Assembly: GCA_029287815.1 (NCBI GenBank)
Contig: JARFQK010000028.1
Location: 1 to 6,702, forward strand
DNA: 6,702 nt
DNA from: Gammaproteobacteria bacterium
Lineage (GTDB): Bacteria; Pseudomonadota; Gammaproteobacteria; SZUA-229
Direction of reading: 5' to 3'
Below the pieces are notes generated by a model. That model had not been told where the DNA came from, did no database searches, and was given only the letters and a program-made list of their open reading frames with translations. Shown piece after piece: positions 1 through 6,219 of the stretch. Numbering within the stretch: the first letter of the stretch is position 1; each line of letters opens with the position of its first letter. A program made the translations under genes and the position numbers.

Positions 1-437
1 TCAACAGTGAAGTGTCGCGCTTGAACGGCTGGCGCGTCACCCGTGTCAGTGACAAGGTCAGAAACCCGATGCTGGGTACCCCCGACGTGTGGGAGGGCAG
101 GGTCATGGAAGATTTTGAGCAACGTGCGGCAAAGGGCGAAGCATACGCGGACATGATACATGGCGAGACTGTGACCGAAAATGGCAGGCAGTATTATCGC
201 TTCATGAAACCGATCACAGTTGCCGAGGTCTGCACCACGTGTCACGGCAGTAGCGAGCAAATACCAGCGAGCGTCAAGGCTCAACTTGCGATGGACTATC
301 CGCACGACAGAGCGACGGGTTATGCGCCAGGAGACCTGCGCGGAGCGATCAGCATCAAGCAGCCGATGGATGCGCCGTTGTCCACAGGCTTCGTCCGCGA
401 CGCAAACTTCCAGCCGATCATCGCGAGTGATCAATGA
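1..437 (+). CDS. Tll0287-like (DUF3365) haem-binding protein, 5'-truncated by window edge
   Basis: This is the C-terminal part of a periplasmic protein of the Tll0287-like/DUF3365 family. The reading frame is open from base 3 to the TGA at 435-437 and enters from the left edge, so the true start and any signal peptide or membrane anchor lie outside. GTG (12) and nearby codons are not convincing starts, because the conserved domain is already under way there (N-G-W-x-V-x-R-V-S, then R-N-P-M and D-V-W-E). A single CxxCH motif, C-T-T-C-H, is encoded at 231-245 and would attach one c-type haem covalently after export. After it come the family-typical segments G-Y-x-x-G-D-L-R-G-A-I-S. In this family the domain occurs alone or as the sensor part of signalling proteins; here the chain ends about 60 residues after the haem site, so no C-terminal output domain is attached. 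An upstream kinase or cyclase part cannot be judged. A role in redox or ligand sensing is a family-level inference only. The next gene on the strand begins 216 bp later. Confidence 0.85.
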   Translation, partial: NSEVSRLNGWRVTRVSDKVRNPMLGTPDVWEGRVMEDFEQRAAKGEAYADMIHGETVTENGRQYYRFMKPITVAEVCTTCHGSSEQIPASVKAQLAMDYPHDRATGYAPGDLRGAISIKQPMDAPLSTGFVRDANFQPIIASDQ

Positions 438-507
438 TGTGCGTAGGCTAGCCCGCAGCCAACCAGCCGCATAGTCTGCGCCCTTTCATTCCTTTATCAG
501 GTCCGCG

Positions 508-524
508 GTAGAGTGCGCCGTGCG
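508..524 (+). repeat. Solo arm of the intergenic palindromic repeat
   Basis: These 17 bases (GTAGAGTGCGCCGTGCG) match the reverse complement of 5222-5238, part of the right arm of the palindrome at 5173-5239, at 16 of 17 positions. They sit in the non-coding gap upstream of the efflux operon, with no inverted partner nearby. Eight bases (CAGGTGTA) at 531-538 also recur at 5207-5214, in the loop of the complete palindrome and in the same order relative to its left arm. This suggests a decayed or deleted copy of the repeat rather than an isolated coincidence. The arm match is seen directly; decay is inferred. Confidence 0.6.
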
Positions 525-643
525 GGCGTTCAGGTGTAGGGGCATGTGAGCCAGGCGCGTTAGGTATCAGCAATGTCTTTATGACTGCCTCTGAGGTAAC
601 CTTTCCATCACTGGAACAAGCCAAACCTGGCACGCACTCGCTC

Positions 644-648
644 AGGAG
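644..648 (+). promoter_or_regulatory. Ribosome binding site of the RND adaptor
   Basis: AGGAG lies five bases before the ATG at 654. It is the reason for choosing that start: the protein then opens with a short basic segment and a membrane helix, as expected for an adaptor anchored in the inner membrane. Confidence 0.75.
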
Positions 649-653
649 CATTC

Positions 654-1973
654 ATGAACTCAGGTCGTCTTTTACATTGGAACCGATGGTTGATCGTCCC
701 GCCGGTCGTGCTCGGCTTACTGGTGCTGATATGGATGGCCTCATCCAGACAGCCGCCGGTGCAGGCAGATCAGGGCGAGCCGTCTCGCACCGTGCGCGTC
801 ATCGAAGTGCCTCAGGTACAGCTGGTGCCCCAAGCGGAGGGCTACGGCCCGGTGCAGCCGGCGCGTATCTGGACCGCGGTCAGCCAGGTGGCCGGGCGGG
901 TGATTTGCCTGCACAGCAGACTACGAGATGGTGAGCTCCTGCCCGGGGGCACCACATTGGTTCGTATCGATCCGAAGGATTACGAAATCGCGCTGGCCCA
1001 AGCCAAAGCCGAGCTGGCCGAACTCGAGGTCCAGGAGACCAATGCGCGCGCCTCGCTGGCAATCGAAAAACGCAACGAGGAGCTCGCACAAAAGGAGCTC
1101 GAGCGTGTTCGCAAGCTCGTTCGGCAGGGTACGAGCTCACAGAATGCAGCCGATGAGAAGGAGCGCGCGATGCTCGCGTACCGGGCATCCGTGCAGAACC
1201 TGCAGAACACGCTGGCGCTGGTTCCCGCCCAGCGCAGTCTGCTCGAGGCCAGGATCGCGTTGGCCGAGCGCGATCTAGAGCGTACCGTCATTGACGCGCC
1301 GTTTGACCTTCGCGTGGCCAATCTGAAAGTCGAGGAAGACCAATACGTGGCTGTCGGCCAGAGCCTGTTCGAGGGTGACGCAGTTGACCGGGTGGAGATC
1401 AAGGCGCAGGTACCGATGTCCTCATTGCGGCGATTGTTCATCGGCCGACCGGACATCACTATCGATATTCAGCGCATGAGTCGGCAGCTGTCCGATATCG
1501 TCAACATCGATCCGGTAGTACAGCTGGATCTTGGCAATCATGTGGCGCAATGGGATGCGGAGTTCGTCCGCTTCAGCGATATCGTCGAGGCTGAAACCCG
1601 AACCATGGGTGTCGTTGTGGCGGTCGACCGACCCTTCGACAAGGTCAAGCCCGGCTACAGGCCACCGCTGTCCAAAGGCATGTTTGTGAAGGTTGTGCTG
1701 AGCGGCGCCCATCGCAGCCCACGCCTGGTCGTGCCGCGTTCGGCCGTGCGTGCTGGGGTGGTCTATGTCGCGGATGAAAACGACCGGCTACGCCGGCGAG
1801 CCGTGAAGACCTTGTTTTCCCAGGGTGACGTCAGCGTGATCGAGCAGGGACTCGAAGTCGGGGAGCGCGTCGTCGTGTCCGATCTGGTGCCGGCAGTCGA
1901 AGGTATGCTGTTGCAGATTCAGGTCGACGAGCAATTGAATCGGTCGCTGCAGTCTGTTGGTAGCGACGCATGA
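654..1973 (+). CDS. RND efflux periplasmic adaptor subunit (membrane fusion protein)
   Basis: The 439-residue protein would bridge the inner-membrane RND pump encoded next and an outer-membrane channel. Residues 12-29 form a single hydrophobic N-terminal helix with no lipobox cysteine, so it is probably anchored by an uncleaved helix. The order of regions is typical of the family: first half of the lipoyl-like hairpin (about 75-107, ending L-V-R-I-D-P), an Ala/Glu/Arg-rich coiled-coil hairpin (about 108-210) with a turn near the G-T-S-S at 159-162, the second lipoyl half (about 211-245, starting T-V-I-D-A-P-F-D), a beta-barrel region (about 246-350), and a membrane-proximal region (about 355-425, with V-V-P-R-S-A-V and G-L-E-V-G-E-R-V-V-V). 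The length is normal. The stop codon overlaps the start of the permease gene (ATGA at 1970-1973), so translation of the two is probably coupled. The substrate cannot be told from the sequence. The closest family members by eye are adaptors of the AcrA/MexA-like superfamily, not metal-specific CusB types, as no His/Met-rich tail is present. Confidence 0.93.
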   Translation: MNSGRLLHWNRWLIVPPVVLGLLVLIWMASSRQPPVQADQGEPSRTVRVIEVPQVQLVPQAEGYGPVQPARIWTAVSQVAGRVICLHSRLRDGELLPGGTTLVRIDPKDYEIALAQAKAELAELEVQETNARASLAIEKRNEELAQKELERVRKLVRQGTSSQNAADEKERAMLAYRASVQNLQNTLALVPAQRSLLEARIALAERDLERTVIDAPFDLRVANLKVEEDQYVAVGQSLFEGDAVDRVEIKAQVPMSSLRRLFIGRPDITIDIQRMSRQLSDIVNIDPVVQLDLGNHVAQWDAEFVRFSDIVEAETRTMGVVVAVDRPFDKVKPGYRPPLSKGMFVKVVLSGAHRSPRLVVPRSAVRAGVVYVADENDRLRRRAVKTLFSQGDVSVIEQGLEVGERVVVSDLVPAVEGMLLQIQVDEQLNRSLQSVGSDA

Positions 1974-4900
1974 TCGCCTGGTTCGCACGCCACCAGACCG
2001 CGGCCAATCTGCTGATGGCCGCAATCATGATTCTCGGTCTGGTGGCCCTGCCCGGGCTGCAGCGAGAAACCTTTCCGGAGCTGCAAAGCGATACGGTCGA
2101 AATTCGGGTCGTTTATCGCGGAGCGACGCCGGCAGAGGTCGAGGACGCCATTTGCCGGCGTCTGGAGGACGTGCTGGATAGCATCACCGATCTGGATGAA
2201 ATGCGCTGCGATGCGCGCGAGGGAATCGGCACCGCGACAGCGGTCATGCGCGAGGGTGCGGTGATGACGCGCTTTCTGGACGATGTGAAAACAGCTGTCG
2301 ATGCGATCGACGATTTCCCGGACCAGGTCGAACCGGCCGTCATCGAAGAGCTGGGCCGCACTGATTCGGTCGTGTCGGTCGCGGTTACCGGCCCTGAAGA
2401 TCCGGTCGCGCTGAAGGCCTATGCTGAGGATTTGAAGGATCGAATCATGGCTGAGACCGATGTGGCCGAGGTGGTTGTCAGTGGCTTCTCCGACCATCAC
2501 ATTCGGATCGAAGTACCGGCTCGGCGACTGCGTCAGTATGGGCTTTCGGCGACCGATATCGCCAATGCTGTGAACCGCCAGAGCGTCAGTGGTCCAGCCG
2601 GCCGTCTGGAGAGCCAGGCCGAGGATCTGTTGCTGCGCTTTGACGATCAACGCAAGAGCGTCGAGTCATTTCGCGATCTGATCGTGATATCCGGCAGCAC
2701 TGGTGCTGCGATCCGTCTCGGTGAGATCGCCGAGATCACCGATCGCTTCGACCGTCAGGAAGAGAAAATCCTGTTCAACGGTCAGCGCGCAGCTCAATTG
2801 GACATCGCGAAGACCCGCGCGCAGGATATCCTCGAAGTGTTCGCCTCGGTCGAGGCTTTCATCGAGGCTGAACGTCAGCGGGCGCCGCAAGGGATGCAGC
2901 TGCATCTGACCCAGGACCGGGCGTCGATCGTGCGGGATCGGCTCAACATGTTGGTGCGTAACGGTGCTCAGGGGCTGGTGCTGGTGTTCCTGGTGTTGTG
3001 GCTGTTTTTCAGTTTGCGTTACAGCTTCTGGGTGACGATGGGGTTGCCCGTGGCGTTCCTCGGTGCATTGTTCATCCTGCCGATCTTCGGAATCACGATC
3101 AACATGATCTCGATGGTTGGCCTGTTGATTGGCGTCGGATTGTTGATGGATGACGCGATCGTGATCGCCGAGAACATCGCTGCGCGTATGGCCCAGGGTG
3201 ACAAGCCGATGCGGGCCGCGATCACCGGTGTCAAGCAGGTCTTACCGGGCATCATGTCGTCGTTTGCAACCACCTTGCTGGTCTTCGGTTCGCTCGCTTT
3301 TATCACCGGAACGATCGGTCAGGTTCTGCGGATCATGCCGATGGTCTTGATCATCGTGATCTCGGTCAGCCTGATCGAGGCTTTCTGGATTCTGCCGCAT
3401 CACCTGAGTCATTCGCTGATGCACATGAAGCGGACAGCGCCGTCGCGCTTTCGTCTGCGATTCGAGCGCGGCTTCAGCGATTTTCGTGATCGTGGTTTTG
3501 CGCCGTTGTTGCACTTTGCGATCCACTACCGTTACCTGACGCTCGGATTGATCATCATGCTGCTACTGTTCGCAGCGGCGATCCCTGCTGGCGGCATGCT
3601 CAAATTCGTCGGCTTCCCGGATATCGAAGGCGATGTCGTTGAGGCGCGTATTCTGCTGCCGCAGGGGACACCGTTGATGCGAACCGAACAGGTGGTCGCG
3701 AAATTGGAATCGGCTTTGGATCAGCTGAATGAACAATACCGGCCGCGTCAGCCGGATCAGCAAGACCTGGTTCGCAATGTCACGGTCATCTACGGCCAGA
3801 ATCCAGACGCGTTCGAGGCCGGCCCTCATGTCGCCAGAGTGGTCGTGGATTTGTTGGGAGCCGAACAGCGTGACGCCCCGCTCGACGAATTTCGCAATGC
3901 CTGGCGTGATGCCGTTGGCGACCTGGCCGATGTGATTTCGATCAAGTACACCGAGCCGGTGATCGGTCCCGGTGGTCGGCCGATCGACCTGCGTTTGCTG
4001 GGTTTTGATTTGGAGAGGCTCAAGGCCGCATCCAATGAACTGCAGATCTGGCTTGGCAAATTCGCCGGCGTGCAGGATCTCAGCGACGACTTGCGGCCGG
4101 GCAAACGGGAATACCGTCTGCGCCTGAAACCCAGCGCCGGCACGCTCGGCCTCGACGCGAAATCCGTGGCTGATCAGGTGCGCGGCGCCTTTCAGGGTGT
4201 CAAGGTGGATGAGTTTCCAGTCGGGGCCGAGACCTATGAAGTCAATCTGCGGATTGCCGCGGAGGACAGGATAGGCCCGGAGGACCTGGAGAACTTTACC
4301 GTGATGGGGCCCAATGGGGCATTGATACCGTTGCTGATCGTCGCGGAAGTCGAGGAGGAGCGTGGCTGGGCGCGCATCAACCGTGTCGACGGTCGGCGGG
4401 CAGTCACGGTCCAGGGTGATGTCGACCGAGAAGTGGCCAACGCGCAGGAATTGTTGGCGATGGTCAAGCGCGATTTCATTCCGGATCTTCTGGATCGCTA
4501 CCCGGATATCACGGTCGACGTTCAGGGTGAAAGCAAGGAGTCAGCCGAGACCGGACGATCGATCATGCGTAATATGCTGCTCGGTCTGATAGGTGTGTAC
4601 ATGTTGTTGGCTTTGCAGTTTCGCGGTTATCTGGCGCCTTTGACGGTGATGACTGTGATTCCTACCGCGTTGATTGGGGTCGTGCTTGGCCATCTGCTGC
4701 TCGGGCTCGACCTGACCATGCCGAGTATGATCGGCATGGCCTCGCTGTTTGGTGTCGTGGTCAATGATTCGATATTGCTGGTGGTCTTTATTCGACAGGA
4801 ACGGGCCAAGGGTGCCACCGTGACCGAAGCGGCCCGGAGTGCTGGCTTGGCCCGTTTTCGTCCGATCCTGTTGACATCGATAACCACGGTCGCGGGTTTG

Positions 4901-5101
4901 ATGCCGTTGCTGTTGGAGACCAGCCTGCAGGCCCAGGTGCTGATACCATTGGCCGCCAGCCTCGCATTTGGCCTGACCACTGCGACGCTCGCGGCGCTGT
5001 TTCTGGTGCCGGCGGTTTACTGCATTCTGGATGATTTCGGCTGGCTCGGTGCGATCGAGGAGGAGCACGACCAGCTCGACGAATCGGTAGCGCTGCGATA
5101 G
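1970..5101 (+). CDS. RND efflux permease (AcrB-like superfamily)
   Basis: The 1043-residue inner-membrane pump is full length for the family. Topology by eye is twelve helices in two halves: helix 1 (about 9-29), a periplasmic porter loop (30-333), helices 2-6 (335-475), helix 7 (about 521-540), a second porter loop (541-865), and helices 8-12 (866-1017). Helix 4 carries the proton-relay pair Asp394-Asp395 in G-L-L-M-D-D-A-I-V-I-A-E-N. Helix 10 has G-V-V-V-N-D-S-I-L-L, with Asn932 where AcrB has its essential lysine and Asp933 next to it. Helix 11 has the conserved R-P-I-L-L-T-S-I-T-T-V. Such pumps use proton entry to export drugs, lipids or other small molecules through the adaptor and an outer-membrane channel. 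The adaptor gene lies directly upstream with a 4-base overlap. The last three sense codons and the TAG stop lie inside a 23-bp direct repeat, so the extreme C-terminus may be repeat-derived. The substrate is unknown. Confidence 0.95.
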   Translation: MIAWFARHQTAANLLMAAIMILGLVALPGLQRETFPELQSDTVEIRVVYRGATPAEVEDAICRRLEDVLDSITDLDEMRCDAREGIGTATAVMREGAVMTRFLDDVKTAVDAIDDFPDQVEPAVIEELGRTDSVVSVAVTGPEDPVALKAYAEDLKDRIMAETDVAEVVVSGFSDHHIRIEVPARRLRQYGLSATDIANAVNRQSVSGPAGRLESQAEDLLLRFDDQRKSVESFRDLIVISGSTGAAIRLGEIAEITDRFDRQEEKILFNGQRAAQLDIAKTRAQDILEVFASVEAFIEAERQRAPQGMQLHLTQDRASIVRDRLNMLVRNGAQGLVLVFLVLWLFFSLRYSFWVTMGLPVAFLGALFILPIFGITINMISMVGLLIGVGLLMDDAIVIAENIAARMAQGDKPMRAAITGVKQVLPGIMSSFATTLLVFGSLAFITGTIGQVLRIMPMVLIIVISVSLIEAFWILPHHLSHSLMHMKRTAPSRFRLRFERGFSDFRDRGFAPLLHFAIHYRYLTLGLIIMLLLFAAAIPAGGMLKFVGFPDIEGDVVEARILLPQGTPLMRTEQVVAKLESALDQLNEQYRPRQPDQQDLVRNVTVIYGQNPDAFEAGPHVARVVVDLLGAEQRDAPLDEFRNAWRDAVGDLADVISIKYTEPVIGPGGRPIDLRLLGFDLERLKAASNELQIWLGKFAGVQDLSDDLRPGKREYRLRLKPSAGTLGLDAKSVADQVRGAFQGVKVDEFPVGAETYEVNLRIAAEDRIGPEDLENFTVMGPNGALIPLLIVAEVEEERGWARINRVDGRRAVTVQGDVDREVANAQELLAMVKRDFIPDLLDRYPDITVDVQGESKESAETGRSIMRNMLLGLIGVYMLLALQFRGYLAPLTVMTVIPTALIGVVLGHLLLGLDLTMPSMIGMASLFGVVVNDSILLVVFIRQERAKGATVTEAARSAGLARFRPILLTSITTVAGLMPLLLETSLQAQVLIPLAASLAFGLTTATLAALFLVPAVYCILDDFGWLGAIEEEHDQLDESVALR

Positions 5102-5114
5102 GCGCGATGGGTTT
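5092..5114 (+). repeat. 23-bp exact direct repeat, copy 1 (overlaps the permease 3' end)
   Basis: This 23-base stretch is identical to 5243-5265, 151 bases downstream. It covers the last permease codons, the TAG stop and the following 13 bases. Similarity continues weakly beyond it: CAGAGACGC at 5119-5127 corresponds to CAGAGATGC at 5270-5278, at the same offset. The two copies therefore look like the starts of two related, diverged units. Confidence 0.85.
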
Positions 5115-5172
5115 ATCGCAGAGACGCGAAGACGCAAAGAGCGCAGAGGGGGTCTATTGGTGTGTTGAGCTC

Positions 5173-5239
5173 CGTAGGGTGCTCGGTCCGCACCGCCGAC
5201 CAGGAACAGGTGTATTCGGTGCGCACGGCGCACCCTACG
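5173..5239. repeat. Large imperfect palindrome (23-bp arms, 21-base loop)
   Basis: The left arm 5173-5195 and the right arm 5217-5239 are reverse complements at 20 of 23 positions, separated by a 21-base loop. Both arms start from CGTAGGGTGC at the outer end. As RNA or extruded DNA it would form a very stable stem. It lies in the middle of the composite element and has no T-run beside it, so it is more likely a repeat-family signature than an ordinary terminator. A related single arm is found at 508-524. Confidence 0.85.
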
Positions 5240-5242
5240 AAG

Positions 5243-5265
5243 GCTGCGATAGGCGCGATGGGTTT
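5243..5265 (+). repeat. 23-bp exact direct repeat, copy 2
   Basis: This copy is identical to 5092-5114 and starts three bases after the right arm of the central palindrome. It lies wholly in non-coding sequence, whereas copy 1 contains the permease stop codon. The arrangement is a palindrome bracketed by two copies of the same short sequence. Confidence 0.85.
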
Positions 5266-5282
5266 GGATCAGAGATGCAGAT

Positions 5283-5342
5283 GGTTTCAACGCAGAGGCG
5301 CAGAGGAGTAGGGGGCGCCTTTGCGTCTCTGCGTTAAAAACC
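5283..5342. terminator. Hairpin between convergent genes, possible bidirectional terminator
   Basis: Bases 5289-5306 pair with 5318-5335 at 16 of 18 positions by Watson-Crick; the other two can be G-U pairs in plus-strand RNA. The loop is 11 bases. GGTTT (5284-5288 region) and AAACC (5338-5342) extend the stem after a small bulge. It begins 11 bases past the stop of the minus-strand gene and lies about 180 bases past the permease stop. Neither side has a proper U-tract, so efficient intrinsic termination is doubtful. The stem doubles as the right end of the composite repeat. Confidence 0.4.
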
Positions 5343-5353
5343 AGACTTTTCGA

Positions 5354-5758
5354 TTAAAGCTTTTCGGTATTTCCGTCGTACAGTTCCAGTATCGTTGAGA
5401 TGTGCTTGCCTTTCTTGACCATTTTGTAGGATCCGTCCTTGTTTTCGGTGACAATGAAGCAGTAAGGCTTGAGTTTGCCGTCCCAGAGAATACACAACCG
5501 GTCGGAATCGTCCAGGAACCAGCGACCGTCCTTTCGTTTGCCGTCCTTATGCAGCACTTGCGCGATTTCGCCTTCGGCAGAGAAATAATTGACGCAGGTG
5601 CTCTGGTCCTTTTCCTTACGACAATCCGCGGTCTTGTCCAGCACGAGGGCGCGTAACTCGTCTCTGGTTAGGGGAGCAGGCTCATCGGACCAGGCCGGCA
5701 GGGCGAACGAAATCAGGGCCAGGATGACGGCGAGGTGGGGCATGAGTCTTGAGGACAT
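5354..5758 (-). CDS. Small exported protein of unknown function with four cysteines
   Basis: The frame is open further upstream (to a possible start at 5863), but the start at 5758 is preferred: TGGAG precedes it by five bases, and the 134-residue product then begins with a clear signal peptide (residues 1-24, hydrophobic core L-A-V-I-L-A-L-I-S-F, cleavage probably after P-A-W-S). The upstream start would also overlap the next gene. The predicted mature protein of about 110 residues is periplasmic or secreted, rich in Lys and Asp, and contains Cys46, Cys55, Cys89 and Cys100, enough for two disulfides. Motifs are G-R-W-F near residue 78, D-R-L-C-I-L-W at 86-92 and K-P-Y-C-F at 97-101, followed by a D-G-S-Y turn. 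This G-x-W, C-x-x-W, then C pattern recalls small uncharacterised DUF995-like secreted proteins, but that is a weak impression. The gene converges on the efflux operon and ends 15 bases from the repeat element. Confidence 0.8.
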   Translation of the reverse strand: MSSRLMPHLAVILALISFALPAWSDEPAPLTRDELRALVLDKTADCRKEKDQSTCVNYFSAEGEIAQVLHKDGKRKDGRWFLDDSDRLCILWDGKLKPYCFIVTENKDGSYKMVKKGKHISTILELYDGNTEKL

Positions 5759-5763
5759 ATTTA

Positions 5764-5767
5764 CTCC
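5764..5767 (-). promoter_or_regulatory. Ribosome binding site deciding the start at 5758
   Basis: GGAG on the minus strand lies five bases before ATG 5758. The alternative ATG at 5743 has no such site, and the longer frame from 5863 would add 35 non-signal-like residues before the signal peptide. Confidence 0.65.
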
Positions 5768-5843
5768 AGTTCGGTAACGACAGATCAAGCTTAAGATCAT
5801 TATGGACCGATGTCTATTCCGGGGCATTGCTGCCAGCGGGGAA

Positions 5844-6179
5844 TCAGATCGAGGCTGCGCCAATCAGTGCATCACGCATCTGGAAATAGGCCAGCACGGT
5901 CTCGACCATCATCCGCCAGGTCAGCTCGGCAAACACGAACATCACGGCGCCGATGGTCAGGAACAGGGGCTTGTTGCGCTGCCAGATCGGCAGGTCGGCC
6001 GCATCAGGCAACTCAATTTTGCGGTGCATGCTGCGCATCAACACGATTGCGAACAAAGGCATGCCGACTGCGCCAAGCCAGTAGACGATAACCAGGAATG
6101 ACGGTGTGATAAACATTTCGAAACGCGCGAACGCGAGAAATGTCTGCCAGAGCGAGGCTGCGGGGTTGAGTTCGTTCAA
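5844..6179 (-). CDS. DUF4282-like small inner-membrane protein
   Basis: The 111-residue protein has two hydrophobic segments, about 24-48 (after the F-I-T-P motif) and about 71-99, separated by a short basic and polar loop with H-R-K. The F-E-x-F-I-T-P opening and the R-M-M-V-E-T-V-L-A-Y-F-Q-M end (Arg and Glu in helix 2, then an aromatic and a polar end) fit the DUF4282 pattern, whose function is unknown. The annotated start is a TTG at 6179 with only weak GGA-type sequence before it. The first ATG (codon 22) would cut off the conserved Phe-Glu before the first helix, so the TTG or another non-ATG start upstream is more likely. It follows the lipocalin gene after 40 bases on the same strand, and the two are probably one transcript. 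The role may be structural or accessory in the membrane; nothing catalytic is visible. Confidence 0.7.
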   Translation of the reverse strand: MNELNPAASLWQTFLAFARFEMFITPSFLVIVYWLGAVGMPLFAIVLMRSMHRKIELPDAADLPIWQRNKPLFLTIGAVMFVFAELTWRMMVETVLAYFQMRDALIGAASI

Positions 6180-6219
6180 CGATCCGATCCGGATAATGGT
6201 CGAAGTCGGCAGTACATGA

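Larger units (their letters stand above)
5112..5338. repeat. Composite intergenic repeat element with terminal inverted repeats
   Basis: The 227-bp element fills the space between the convergent permease and small exported-protein genes. Its ends are inverted copies: 5112-5127 matches the reverse complement of 5323-5338 at 15 of 16 bases, with the shared core CGCAGAGACGC. Just inside the left end are short purine-rich units resembling one another (ACGCGAAG, ACGCAAAG, GCGCAGAG at 5125-5149). It contains the central palindrome (5173-5239) and the second copy of the 23-bp direct repeat. No open frame in it resembles a transposase or any protein. No target-site duplication is evident at the outer ends. 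Similar CGCAGAGACGCAAAG-type and GTAGGGTGC-type intergenic repeats are familiar to me from gammaproteobacterial genomes, but I cannot name a defined family. It could be a non-autonomous mobile element or a REP/BIME-like structural repeat. Confidence 0.7.

Noticed and set aside
438..653. Promoter or terminator in the gap before the adaptor gene
   Set aside because: I found no -35/-10 pair with good matches and spacing and no hairpin followed by a T-run. The short GC-rich dyads there are better explained by the solo repeat arm.
1919..2650. Antisense open frame (243 codons) opposite the adaptor-permease junction
   Set aside because: It is a shadow of two well-identified genes, with no membrane, catalytic or family pattern of its own.
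5112..5152. CRISPR-like short repeats (CGCAGAG, ACGCAAAG units)
   Set aside because: The units are 7-9 bases, irregular and without spacers of uniform length. They belong to the inverted-repeat end of the intergenic element.
4541..5290. Long antisense open frame (249 codons) opposite the permease 3' end
   Set aside because: It is Gln/Arg/His-rich, as expected of the reverse strand of a GC-rich gene, with no domain, and it crosses the repeat. The permease on the other strand is unmistakable.
5107..5337. Open reading frame of 76 codons across the convergent intergenic region
   Set aside because: It runs entirely through the repeat element, its composition follows the repeats, and it has no ribosome binding site or recognisable domain.
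5799..5827. Possible minus-strand promoter before the small exported protein (CATAAT at 5799-5804 as -10)
   Set aside because: The -10 matches the consensus at 5 of 6 bases, but the hexamer about 17 bases upstream is poor. A better -35-like TAGACA (5811-5816) has the wrong spacing. This is not enough to call.
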